This document shows positions 16,865 through 25,209 of a stretch of 34,936 nt of DNA, in pieces. The notes below the pieces were generated by a model, which had not been told where the DNA came from, made no database searches, and was given only the letters and a program-made list of their open reading frames with translations. Source of the stretch: Spirochaetaceae bacterium. GTDB taxonomy: Bacteria; Spirochaetota; Spirochaetia; Treponematales; Treponemataceae. Made by a program: the position numbers and the translations under genes. The stretch covers positions 1-34,936 of the forward strand of contig JAGBFT010000068.1 in the NCBI GenBank assembly GCA_017936345.1. The letters are read 5' to 3'. Positions within the stretch are counted from its first letter, which is position 1, and each line of letters starts with the position of its first letter.

Positions 16865-17977
16865 ATGAAAATATTTCTACATAAATTAACAGTATCTTGT
16901 ATGTTCTGTACAATGGTAGTCTGCTTTGCACTTGCCGGTTGTCAGGATGTAGTACGGAGAGTAGATGATAAATATCGCCCTGTAAAAGAACCTGGTTCTG
17001 TAACAGTGCTTGCTGACAGAGCTGATGATTTAGGGGTTCCTATTCAGATAAAAAATTTGAGTGTTGATGAATTAGAGTTAAAAGTTTCTTCCAGTGATAA
17101 TTCTCCAGTACCTTTTGTTCCCATTCTTGAGGAAGGTGTACAGTCTGGTTTTGGGCGTATCACAATAACACCTCCTAGCAATGATGAACCCTTTGGAAAT
17201 TTTACTGCAGTAATTGATGTATGTTCAAAAGAAACTGGAGAAGTATACGATAGTTATGAGTACACCGCCGACAGGTATCCCTACCGGATTTATCAGGTGG
17301 GTAATGAAACCTACAAGTTCGAGCTGGTAAAAATGTTTCACTTTGAACAGAATCGTGGCAATTTTGGAGCTGCCGTGGGAGGTGGAGATGGAATAGTGTC
17401 TCTTTTTACTGGCAATAATGATGAGAATAAGGATGTCAACGAGAAGGGAAGCACTGTTACCATCAAAGACACCAACACTGATAGCCAGAAAGGTACGGGA
17501 TTGACCTTTTATTACAATACCAGCGATACTGGGCAATTCAAGCAAGACCAGTATAACTATGTGGAAATTAAATTCAAATCGGGAGAAACACAGACTCCCG
17601 AATTTGCCTTGTTAGGAGAAGCTGCGGGTGGAGGAAAGTTCGGCTTCTGGTATGATGGGGGATGTATTGGTGCTGGAGAGGGGATTCAAGTGTCAAGTTT
17701 TAGGGTGAACGATTTCTCTTCTCTGTTGCCAGCCCACAGCAGTAGTAGCATTGATTTGACTTATGATGACAGTAGTACCGACTGGTGTGTAATCGGATTT
17801 CACAATAGAAAAGATGGAAAATGCTTGTTTACTGAGAATCTTGAAAACGCAACAGAAAAGACACTGAGTTCAACAAAAGACTTTGACTTTACCAAAGACT
17901 ATACGGTTTTTTATGTGGGACCTGGATCAACGTTGGAAATCGACTACATCGCCTTTTTCAAGCGAGTTGAACAATAG
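16865..17977 (+). CDS. beta-rich lipoprotein of unknown family in sialidase operon 1
   Basis: A 370-residue lipoprotein. The signal peptide ends at CFALAGC (LAGC lipobox). I do not recognise a family. The N-terminal third reads like an Ig-type beta sandwich (VTVLADRADDLGVPIQIKNLSV ... GRITITPP). The C-terminal two thirds look like a jelly-roll, ending in GSTLEIDYIAFF, a pattern seen in carbohydrate-binding modules, so a glycan-binding role fits the context. GGGAG before the ATG at 16865 fixes the start. An upstream in-frame extension would run through the terminator hairpin and lacks a signal sequence. Composition is AT-rich like the sialidase gene and unlike the two esterase genes downstream. 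Likely co-transcribed with them, ten bases apart. Confidence 0.7.
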   Translation: MKIFLHKLTVSCMFCTMVVCFALAGCQDVVRRVDDKYRPVKEPGSVTVLADRADDLGVPIQIKNLSVDELELKVSSSDNSPVPFVPILEEGVQSGFGRITITPPSNDEPFGNFTAVIDVCSKETGEVYDSYEYTADRYPYRIYQVGNETYKFELVKMFHFEQNRGNFGAAVGGGDGIVSLFTGNNDENKDVNEKGSTVTIKDTNTDSQKGTGLTFYYNTSDTGQFKQDQYNYVEIKFKSGETQTPEFALLGEAAGGGKFGFWYDGGCIGAGEGIQVSSFRVNDFSSLLPAHSSSSIDLTYDDSSTDWCVIGFHNRKDGKCLFTENLENATEKTLSSTKDFDFTKDYTVFYVGPGSTLEIDYIAFFKRVEQ

Positions 17978-17986
17978 GAGATTGCC

Positions 17987-19786
17987 ATGAAACGAATTCT
18001 AAAAGATTCGGCAAAGTGTATTTTTGTTTTCTGCTTTTTTGTGGGGCAGCTGCTTGGATGTTCACAAGAGGCTACCTTGGACAATACGGAAGGTGTTGGC
18101 GATGGAGTTGTAGCTCCAGTCTTGCCATTCCAGCAGCTGGTGACCTTTGCTTCTGGGGACAGCCAGCATCACGTCACCAAGGATTTTTCCCTGAGTCTGG
18201 ACAATGGCAGCTGGACTTCCAGCGATACCAGCGTCCTTTCGGTTGATTCCTCAGGCAGGGCAATTATAAAAGAGTATAGTGGGGGAGGATATTCCCGTGA
18301 TATTGAGCTCCGTAACGAGAGGGGTGGGGCTGCCGTGGTGACCGTGCGCTATCCACTGCCCCACGATGGCGTAGGCTACGACAAGCTCACCCTTCACGGA
18401 AAGTTCCGCAGCTACCGCCCGGACACCACTCGGGGAGACAGCATGACACACTGGTGTAGCGGAGAGTTGCTGAATGATGGCTCCACCTGTGCGGACTGTC
18501 CCAACGAGGACCGCTGCATTCCAGAGGGTGCAATCGTAGGTGGTGTGGAATATCCCACCTACTGGAGCCGTCTGCCCCTGTCCATCCATGCAGACAACCA
18601 CGATACCACCAAGGGCTTGTATGCCATTCAGGACAAGGGGACATCAGCTATCTTCCCTAACAATCAGCAGGGTCTGGGTGACAGAGCGGACAACAATATG
18701 AGGCAGTGTACCGCCGGTGTGTACATCGCCTTTGAGACTGACAGTACGAGCATCACCGTGGATGCGGAATATCTCCATTCTTCATCTACCAATGTTACCA
18801 ACGGACGAGCCTTCAGCGGGCTTGACCTGTACAGCAATGAGGGCAGCGGGTGGGTTTACAAGCATACCTTCAAAGACAACGACAAAGATGCCGTTCTGGA
18901 CGCAACTTATTCCTCGGCATCAGGAAAGATGACCAGCTACATCCTGATGCTGCCCACCTACAACGGCTTTGAATTCGGCAAGGAAGAAAACCCCAGTGGT
19001 CTGAAGCTTTTGTTCAGCGAGGGTGCAACTACCTACGAGATAGACCCATTCAACGAGCAGGTGCAAAAGCCCATCCTCATCTACGGAACCAGCATCACCC
19101 AGGGAGACGGTGCCAGTGGCTTGCGTCCCGGCGCCACCTACGCTGCCCAAATCATGTGGGCAACAGGCCGGGAGGTCATCAACATGGGTGTGGCTGGCTC
19201 CGCCCAGATGGAGTACAAGATGGCGGATTTCCTCTCTCAGATTGAAAGCGAGGTATTCGTCATTGACCCGGGCTGGAACTTGACCAGCACCTCCCTTGCT
19301 GCTACCTATTGCAATGCGAATGGTGACGCTGCTGCCATTACAAATGAGGAAGTTGTAAAGCGTGCTAAATACATGGTGGAAACGTATCGTAAGAAGCATC
19401 CGAATACACCCATCATCCTGTGTCCCAAATATCTGAAAAGCAATAACGTGGGTTCCATGGCCTCTACCAAATCTCCTGATACGATAGATATGCCGGTCAG
19501 TTTCGACAACACGGAGAACTATCTGTATGGACGTGAGAGCTTCCTTTTGTACAAGGCATTTCTGGAGCTACAGGCTGACGGTGTAAACAACCTGTACTGG
19601 GCGGAGCAGGGGGTGCCTGGAAATGAAAGTGGTCAGCCCACCAACACTGAAAATTTATTGTATGGTACTGACCTGCACCCGCCCATCCAGGGGATGACGG
19701 ACATTGCAAACTTTATCCTGCCAGCAATTACCGAGGCGGCTCCCCACGTGTATAGCGGGGGAAAGGTTTCCGTTCCAAGCAACTAA
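17987..19786 (+). CDS. SGNH/GDSL-type esterase lipoprotein
   Basis: A 599-residue lipoprotein (lipobox LLGC at about residue 25). After a short linker there is a bacterial Ig-like segment (about 40-120), a Cys-rich beta domain (about 130-350, including CADCPNEDRC) and a C-terminal SGNH hydrolase domain. The latter has nucleophile Ser369 in GTSITQG, the Gly block NMGVAGSAQ, IDPGWN for the Asn block, and DLHPP with candidate Asp562 and His564. The Asp-His spacing is DxH rather than the usual DxxH. Family members remove acyl, often acetyl, groups from sugars. Beside sialidases, a sialate O-acetylesterase-type role is the reasonable inference. GGAG precedes the ATG. From about 18120 the codon use becomes distinctly GC-rich, unlike the genes before it. 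Confidence 0.82.
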   Translation: MKRILKDSAKCIFVFCFFVGQLLGCSQEATLDNTEGVGDGVVAPVLPFQQLVTFASGDSQHHVTKDFSLSLDNGSWTSSDTSVLSVDSSGRAIIKEYSGGGYSRDIELRNERGGAAVVTVRYPLPHDGVGYDKLTLHGKFRSYRPDTTRGDSMTHWCSGELLNDGSTCADCPNEDRCIPEGAIVGGVEYPTYWSRLPLSIHADNHDTTKGLYAIQDKGTSAIFPNNQQGLGDRADNNMRQCTAGVYIAFETDSTSITVDAEYLHSSSTNVTNGRAFSGLDLYSNEGSGWVYKHTFKDNDKDAVLDATYSSASGKMTSYILMLPTYNGFEFGKEENPSGLKLLFSEGATTYEIDPFNEQVQKPILIYGTSITQGDGASGLRPGATYAAQIMWATGREVINMGVAGSAQMEYKMADFLSQIESEVFVIDPGWNLTSTSLAATYCNANGDAAAITNEEVVKRAKYMVETYRKKHPNTPIILCPKYLKSNNVGSMASTKSPDTIDMPVSFDNTENYLYGRESFLLYKAFLELQADGVNNLYWAEQGVPGNESGQPTNTENLLYGTDLHPPIQGMTDIANFILPAITEAAPHVYSGGKVSVPSN

Positions 19787-19801
19787 GGGGGTGAAAAGAT
19801 T

Positions 19802-21670
19802 ATGTCCAAGCTGAAGATATGTTTTTTTGCCACATTGATGGGCTTTGTCCTGCTGTTTGCCGGCGGATGCAAGACCGATGTGGAGCCAGCTTCAAGCAAG
19901 GGGAAGGAAGATGCCAAGACTCCTGTCCCTGTTTTGATAAGCTATGATTCCAGAGAATTGACCTGTTGTATAGATGAGGGGGTAGCAGTGCCAGGCTCTA
20001 CCGTCATGTCTGGGACGGAACTGACAATTATTCCAGCAGAGGGTGAGCCAGTGTTGTTCCTCACTGCCAACGGTCTGCCCTTGCCCTACTCTGGTGACGC
20101 TGCTACAATAACACTCCCGGACACCAGCCCCACGATGGAGCTGAAGGTGGAGAAACGGCAGGCTCTGGCGGAAGAAGCGGGACAGTACAATGTCCGCATT
20201 CTCTTTGGTGGTGAGGCAACCTTCCCCGTCTCCACAACGGAAAGGATTGACAATCTGTTCACTCAATTCAATTCGTACTTCAGCAAGGGGTCCTCCGACC
20301 GCTGGCAGGACTTCAAGCTTTGTAACGGTGCTTATCTGTCCAGTGGCAAGGGCTACAAGGACTGGCTGGACTCTTCCTACAGCGAGACCTTTGCACAGGC
20401 TCCCCATGCTGTTGTGGTAAGCTTGGGGCTTGCTGAACTTGAGGCGGAAAGCTTTGATGAGACAGCCTTTGCCTCTTGGTGTGCTGGCATCCTTTCGGGC
20501 TATGGGCGTGCTAGACCTGGGGCCGTTGTTGTCGCGGTGGGACTTCCTCCCTTGGCTATACTTCCCAGTGTGGAGAAATCCCGCTATGAGGCGGTGGACA
20601 GGGCAATTCGCAGTGCAGTTCGTTCCTCGGGGGCAATTCTGGTGGATGTGGCTGGTCTCTACGCTACTGACCCCAACCTTGCCTCCGATGCCACCAAGGC
20701 AAAGCGTCGTATTACCGAAGAAATCTTTCTGTCTTTCTATAGCAGGATTGAGGCACAGGCGGGCAACCCGGGAGACATGATGATTGATGGCAAGCCCATC
20801 ACCACTACGCCCCGCCAAAAGTGGAGCGGGACCGATGACGGAAACCAGGACACGGCCAAGAGGGAGCTGATTCAGACCATTGCAAGCGGGGACAAGACCA
20901 AGTGGCCCCAGGTTGTCTTCATTGGAGACAGCATCACCGATTTTTATGACGGAACCTACGATAACGACAGCAGAAAATTGAAGATGACCGACTGGTGGAA
21001 CAAGAACGTGGGCTGGGGCAACAACAAGGTTTTGGATGAATCCGGCTCCGCTGCCACCTATCGTGCCTTGAATCTGGGCAATTCCGGCGACTTTACCCAG
21101 TCCCTGCTGTACCGCCTCCAGAAGATTCCTGGGGACGATGGTTCCGGAGCCTATACCGGTGCCTTCCAGTTCAAGGACACGGTAAAGGCTGTGGTGCTGA
21201 TGATTGGAACCAACAACATCGGTGTCAGCAGTCCCAGTAGTACCGCTGTAGGCAACACCAAGTATCAGGAGCGTCCCATCAGCACGGTGGAGGCGGTGAA
21301 GGGCATTCAGGCTGTCATCGGTGTGCTGAAAAAAGGTTTCCCAAATGCCAAGATAATCCTTATGGGTGTCCTTCCAAGGGGAACAAAAACCCAAAGAGAC
21401 GATGTGGACTTTATCCGTCTGCAAGTACTTTCTACCAACCGCCAGCTGTATGACTTGTACGGCTCAGGGCAGGATTCCAGGGTGCAGCTGCTGGATTTGT
21501 ACGAGAACTTTGTGGACTCTGCCGGTGTTCAGAAGAGTGGAAGCTTGGAGGCTCTGGGAGATGTGGGGACTTGTGACAAGCTCTTCTTTGACACAGTTCA
21601 CCCTAACAACGCTGGGTATAAGGTGTGGTGGGACAATCTAAAACCTATTTTGGATGTTATTTTACAGTAA
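19802..21670 (+). CDS. lipoprotein with degenerate plus intact SGNH hydrolase domains
   Basis: A 622-residue lipoprotein (lipobox AGGC near residue 23). Domains: linker; small beta domain (about 40-115); an SGNH-like fold (about 120-320) that keeps the strand order (VRILFGGEA, AVVVSLGLAELE, VVVAVGLPPLA, ILVDVAGLY) but lacks the nucleophile Ser and the DxxH; then a complete SGNH domain (about 365-622) with Ser377 in GDSITD, NLGNSGD, GTNN and Asp597-Thr-Val-His600. The first copy may be a binding or scaffold domain. The intact one should deacylate a carbohydrate, perhaps O-acetyl sialic acid (inference). GGGGGTG precedes the ATG. The last 15 coding bases are part of the 80-bp repeat found again at 25114-25193. 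Confidence 0.83.
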   Translation: MSKLKICFFATLMGFVLLFAGGCKTDVEPASSKGKEDAKTPVPVLISYDSRELTCCIDEGVAVPGSTVMSGTELTIIPAEGEPVLFLTANGLPLPYSGDAATITLPDTSPTMELKVEKRQALAEEAGQYNVRILFGGEATFPVSTTERIDNLFTQFNSYFSKGSSDRWQDFKLCNGAYLSSGKGYKDWLDSSYSETFAQAPHAVVVSLGLAELEAESFDETAFASWCAGILSGYGRARPGAVVVAVGLPPLAILPSVEKSRYEAVDRAIRSAVRSSGAILVDVAGLYATDPNLASDATKAKRRITEEIFLSFYSRIEAQAGNPGDMMIDGKPITTTPRQKWSGTDDGNQDTAKRELIQTIASGDKTKWPQVVFIGDSITDFYDGTYDNDSRKLKMTDWWNKNVGWGNNKVLDESGSAATYRALNLGNSGDFTQSLLYRLQKIPGDDGSGAYTGAFQFKDTVKAVVLMIGTNNIGVSSPSSTAVGNTKYQERPISTVEAVKGIQAVIGVLKKGFPNAKIILMGVLPRGTKTQRDDVDFIRLQVLSTNRQLYDLYGSGQDSRVQLLDLYENFVDSAGVQKSGSLEALGDVGTCDKLFFDTVHPNNAGYKVWWDNLKPILDVILQ

Positions 21671-21735
21671 CATAAATTCTTTTCTTCCTTCCTAGTTTTG
21701 GCTGACCAGGAACATCTTCTTGGTCAGCCTTTTTT
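21656..21735 (+). repeat. 80-bp direct repeat, copy 1
   Basis: 79 of 80 bases match 25114-25193 (A at 21664, G at 25122). This copy covers the last five codons of the SGNH gene including the stop, and the terminator. The two copies bracket sialidase operon 2, with 3,458 bases from the end of one to the end of the other. Confidence 0.95.
21700..21735 (+). terminator. intrinsic terminator of sialidase operon 1
   Basis: Arms GGCTGACCAGGAA and TTCTTGGTCAGCC pair over 13 bp with one wobble around CATC, followed by six T. Identical to the terminator of operon 2. Confidence 0.92.
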
Positions 21736-21752
21736 AAATCAGAAAATTTAAT

Positions 21753-21781
21753 TTGACAAAATGGAAATTCCGTGAGAGAAT
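21753..21781 (+). promoter_or_regulatory. promoter of sialidase operon 2 (shared module, copy 2)
   Basis: TTGACA (21753-21758), a 17-base spacer ending in the same block as copy 1, and GAGAAT (21776-21781). Spacing and sequence match the operon 1 promoter. Confidence 0.7.
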
Positions 21782-21818
21782 TATCTTGTATGCAAGATGA
21801 TGTATACAAGATAATCTC
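21776..21818 (+). promoter_or_regulatory. long hairpin/palindrome between promoter and RBS of operon 2
   Basis: ATTATCTTGTATGC (21780-21793) pairs with GTATACAAGATAAT (21802-21815) around AAGATGAT. Three further pairs (GAG with CTC) extend it across one bulged A. Compared with operon 1, an A-T pair has become T-A on both arms, a compensatory change that argues the pairing itself is under selection. Confidence 0.75.
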
Positions 21819-21837
21819 AATTCAGGAGGAACATGAA

Positions 21838-23552
21838 ATGAAGAAGTTTGGAAGAATAATATATTATTCTTTATTATGTAGTGTTTTAGTTATATTGGGG
21901 GGGGGTGTAAACAAGAACCCTCTATAACGAAGCCCGAAGGAATTCGGGTGGACAATCCTTCAAATCAGCCAGGTGGAACAGGAGAAGAGGATTCCGTACC
22001 TGGAACTGATGGAGAAGTAAATGTTGTAATAGGTAATCCAGAAAAAGTATATAAAATTCCTGCCAATTTTAAAGATAATCTGAATAGTACAGAAAAAGAA
22101 GTGTCTGTTTGGAACAATGTGGCAAATACCCAACAAAGTGATATTTTAGGGCGTAATTATTCAATATTATTGGGTGACAATCCCAAAACTGATGGATACG
22201 TCATAAGCGGTTCAGCCACAGAGGAAAGGACTAACTTAAGTACAGGTCCAGGCTCATACCGTATCCCTGCTATAACAAAGGCCGTTGTGAACAATCAAGT
22301 GCGGTTGATTGCGGCATTTGATGTCCGTTATCGAGGGGGACACGATGGTGGAGGTGATACGGGGGCGGCGGCAAATGGTGGCAGCGATATCACTATCATG
22401 TATAGTGATGACGGTGGTGCAACGTGGACAGCAGCTAAGAATAAGGATACAGGAAAAAAACCTGCAATTGATGTGAAGAATCTCTACAATGACCGTGGCC
22501 TAGGTGATGGAACCCCAAGTCCGACTGATACATTTGATGTTTGTGATCCTCAACTTTCTGTGGCTCCTGATGGTATAGTGTATTGTGGTATGGCTGCTGG
22601 AAATGGGACTATTGGAACTGCTGGTGGCGGACCAAATTTCCGTATGTGGAAGAGTACTGATAATGGTGAGACATGGGAAGAGGTGGAAGGTTCCAGTGGA
22701 GATGGAACAACTGGAATCTTCAAGACTTGGAGCATTGAAGAAAGCAATGGGCTTTTGACCACTCCAGGTCACGGAATCATCCTTACAAAGGATGTCCCTG
22801 GTTCCAGCAATTTTACCAAGGGTAGAATGGTCATGCCAGTTTTTCAAAAACAAAAGAGTAATTCTGGAAATATTTTCAGGATGTATTTGGCAACTGGTAC
22901 TGGCAAGCCAGAAACTTGGGATAGCAGTACTTTTTCTGCCCCCTTCACAAGAAATTATGGTGTTGAGGAGGGGCAGATATGCCAGCTGGATGACGGTAGT
23001 CTGCTGATGTTTGCCAAGACATATGCTACTTCTGGCTCTGGCCAAGATGCCGTTGGTAGGTTTACTTTGTTCAAAGACAATAAATGGAATGAGGTGCATG
23101 AGTCGGATCAAAAGTTGATTGGCGGACAGTCTGGACAGGGAAGTATCCTGAAGGTTGCGGAGGGGGACGGTGATACAAAGGCAGGTGTTATTGCCTTCGC
23201 CTACACTGGGCAGAAGACCCAAAACCGGAACAATGGAAACTGGGGAAACATAGGGCGTGGAGATATTACAATCGCATTGACTCGGGATGTTAGTGCTTTG
23301 AACAGTAATGGTGAGCCACTTGATTCGGAAAGAGTATATTATCTCAAGATTCGAACCCCTCGTCAGGGTTATTTTGGGTACACGGATATGGTGATGATTG
23401 ATGACAAGACCCTTGGAATCTTGTATGAAAACTATAGTGGTGAAAAAGATTCTAATAAGGGAGACTTGGCACCAGATGGAACCAATGCTGTGAATGGTAT
23501 GAGGTTTTGTCGCATAGATATTGGTGAAATCATCAAAGATTTGCAGAACTAA
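21838..23552 (+). CDS. phase-variable exo-alpha-sialidase lipoprotein (GH33), operon 2; OFF as sequenced
   Basis: AGGAGGA (21824-21830) precedes ATG 21838. The signal peptide runs to a run of nine G; as sequenced the frame then stops at TAA 21925-21927. Adding one G (or removing two) joins it to the open frame running to 23552 and creates a lipobox Cys (LGGGC with ten G, LGGC with seven), giving about 571 residues. The restored body is a GH33 sialidase: SYRIP (about base 22258), Asp in AAFDVRY, Asp-boxes SDDGGATW and STDNGETW, and C-terminal GYTDMVMI with LGILYEN (Tyr nucleophile and Glu). The enzyme core is undamaged, which favours reversible switching over decay. A GTG at 21948 could start a leaderless-sequence cytoplasmic form but would lack the export signal. 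Confidence 0.87.
21897..21905 (+). repeat. poly-G tract (9 G) at the lipobox of sialidase 2
   Basis: Nine G directly before the TGT codon of the predicted lipidated Cys. Nine gives a stop 20 bases later; eight gives GTG TAA at once; ten or seven gives the full sialidase frame. Confidence 0.92.
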
Positions 23553-23625
23553 TCACCTTACTTTTTCTTGAATGACAGACAGTTGTTTTTGCCTGTCATT
23601 CTACTTTCATTACAGGAGAAACATA

Positions 23626-25098
23626 ATGAAGTATGTGGCCAAGAGATTTTTATTTTTTTCTTTGAGTTTTTTTCTTGTGAGTATACTGATTGCTCAACCA
23701 GCCTCACCTATGCACGAGGGAACCAATGGGTTGTTCGGTAATGATACTGATAGTGTAACTAGTACCACAGGCTGGAGTAGTGTGGATTTTGATAAATTTC
23801 TGTTCACTGGTGCGTATGGATATGTGCAGATTGATAGCTCAAATACAGGAGCCCTCATATTAAAAACACATATGTTGAATTTGGCAGGAATGTTCAAAAT
23901 GGGAAACTTGACACTTGGTCTTTCTTACCAAGGAGCATTGGGAGGGAATACTAGTAAAGGAATCTCATTTTCCAATAACATGAATGGTGACAGTAAGATA
24001 TCAACAAGTTCTTTCCCTCTTTTCCATAATATACGCTTGCTTGTTGGTATTCCGATGAATTCTGGTATGAATTTAGGGATTCGTGCTGGTGTTGACTTTG
24101 GGGGTGAAGTAGGAAAAACTAGTATGGACTCCCCAAAGACTTTGGCAGATTTGCGGAGTTACACTCGGACAGATACCTTTTCCTACAAGCCCCAGTTTTC
24201 TGTTGGAACCTCATTTGGTGTGGGAGATTATACCTTTACGCCAACCCTAGATTTTTCGTTGAGTAGCGTCAATGGTACTTCTGTCGGTCAAAGCTCAACT
24301 TCTGGATACCATTTAGGACCGATTGAGGCAGAAGATGGAAGTGTGTATGAGGCAAGTAGAAAGATACGTACGTATACACCTGCCTTTACCTTGGGTTTGA
24401 ATGTGGGGCTACCTTCTGACAACGAGGCAATCTCATGGAGCAGCAAGGTATCCTACGGATTTAGTGCAACTGTCCAGCCGGAAAAGTCTGAATATACGTA
24501 TGCTTATAATGGGCCATCAAAAACTTATACCGAGCTTTTGCATACTTATCGTCCAGACAAGATGTTTGCCCATACTGTTGCACTCAATATCGTGGGGTCT
24601 AAGATTGTGTCGCCTCGCCTCACGGTAAAGGGAAAGGCTCAGTTTGATGTAAGCTATACGGATTCATTGAGTGGAGGTACAACCAAGATTGATGGAACAG
24701 GGACTCCAGTGCAGTCAACCAGGACAAAGAATATCTATTTGGCCCCAGTGGTTTCTCTTGCCGCCAATGTGCAACTTTCAGAAATGGTGAACTGGTATAC
24801 GGGACTAGTTTGTATTCCTGTACGGTACACAACGACAAATACACGCAATTATGCCGAGTCTGGCATCGTTGTAGCTGGAAAGAGTGAGACTAAGTCTGTG
24901 ACGCACAACATCCACTATCCTATCATCAGTCAGTTTGGAACAGGAGTGCAGGTGCAGCCAGCGGATGAACTGACCATTTCTTTCGGGCTTCTCTTCGGCT
25001 CATCATCTGAACAGATTGAGCTTACAACCATCAGTTCCGTCCTGAGCAACGCCAACATCCGGCTGGGCTTGATCTGGAAAGATGTTCCCGACAAGTAA
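23626..25098 (+). CDS. outer-membrane barrel-like protein, second gene of sialidase operon 2
   Basis: A 490-residue exported protein with a signal peptide to about residue 24 (SILIAQ). The remainder shows alternating amphipathic beta strands with Gly/aromatic enrichment (LNLAGMFKMGNLTLGLSYQGALGG, FSVGTSFGVGDYTFTPTLDFSLSS, ELTISFGLLFGSSSEQIEL) and a final strand IRLGLIWKDVPDK. This suggests an outer-membrane barrel. No named family is recognised, and similarity to the operon 1 barrel-like protein is not obvious by eye. AGGAGA before ATG 23626 fixes the start. It lies 73 bases after the sialidase stop, across a 9-bp hairpin that lacks a T-run, so the two genes are likely co-transcribed. It ends shortly before the second copy of the 80-bp repeat. 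Confidence 0.75.
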   Translation: MKYVAKRFLFFSLSFFLVSILIAQPASPMHEGTNGLFGNDTDSVTSTTGWSSVDFDKFLFTGAYGYVQIDSSNTGALILKTHMLNLAGMFKMGNLTLGLSYQGALGGNTSKGISFSNNMNGDSKISTSSFPLFHNIRLLVGIPMNSGMNLGIRAGVDFGGEVGKTSMDSPKTLADLRSYTRTDTFSYKPQFSVGTSFGVGDYTFTPTLDFSLSSVNGTSVGQSSTSGYHLGPIEAEDGSVYEASRKIRTYTPAFTLGLNVGLPSDNEAISWSSKVSYGFSATVQPEKSEYTYAYNGPSKTYTELLHTYRPDKMFAHTVALNIVGSKIVSPRLTVKGKAQFDVSYTDSLSGGTTKIDGTGTPVQSTRTKNIYLAPVVSLAANVQLSEMVNWYTGLVCIPVRYTTTNTRNYAESGIVVAGKSETKSVTHNIHYPIISQFGTGVQVQPADELTISFGLLFGSSSEQIELTTISSVLSNANIRLGLIWKDVPDK

Positions 25099-25113
25099 TG
25101 CTTTCTGACACAG

Positions 25114-25193
25114 GTTATTTTGCAGTAACATAAATTCTTTTCTTCCTTCCTAGTTTTGGCTGACCAGGAACATCTTCTTGGTCAGCCTTTTTT
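25114..25193 (+). repeat. 80-bp direct repeat, copy 2
   Basis: Matches 21656-21735 in 79/80 bases. Here the part corresponding to the SGNH coding end (GTTATTTTGCAGTAA) is non-coding, so it is a relic of a duplicated SGNH gene 3' end. Confidence 0.95.
25158..25193 (+). terminator. intrinsic terminator of sialidase operon 2
   Basis: Same 13-bp stem, CATC loop and six T as at 21700-21735. Confidence 0.92.
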
Positions 25194-25209
25194 GTTCTCG
25201 TCCTCCCCC

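Noticed and set aside
19892-21424. 510-codon open frame on the minus strand
   Set aside because: Antisense shadow of the GC-rich SGNH gene, whose own frame carries a lipobox and catalytic motifs.
21948-23552. Sialidase 2 as a cytoplasmic protein starting at GTG 21948
   Set aside because: The natural start with a strong RBS, signal peptide and lipobox lies at 21838, one base out of frame through the poly-G tract. A cytoplasmic sialidase starting mid-linker is less plausible.
23570-23601. Hairpin GAATGACAG / CTGTCATTC as a terminator between sialidase 2 and the barrel-like protein
   Set aside because: The stem is short with a 14-base loop and no T-run follows. It may only be a leader structure.
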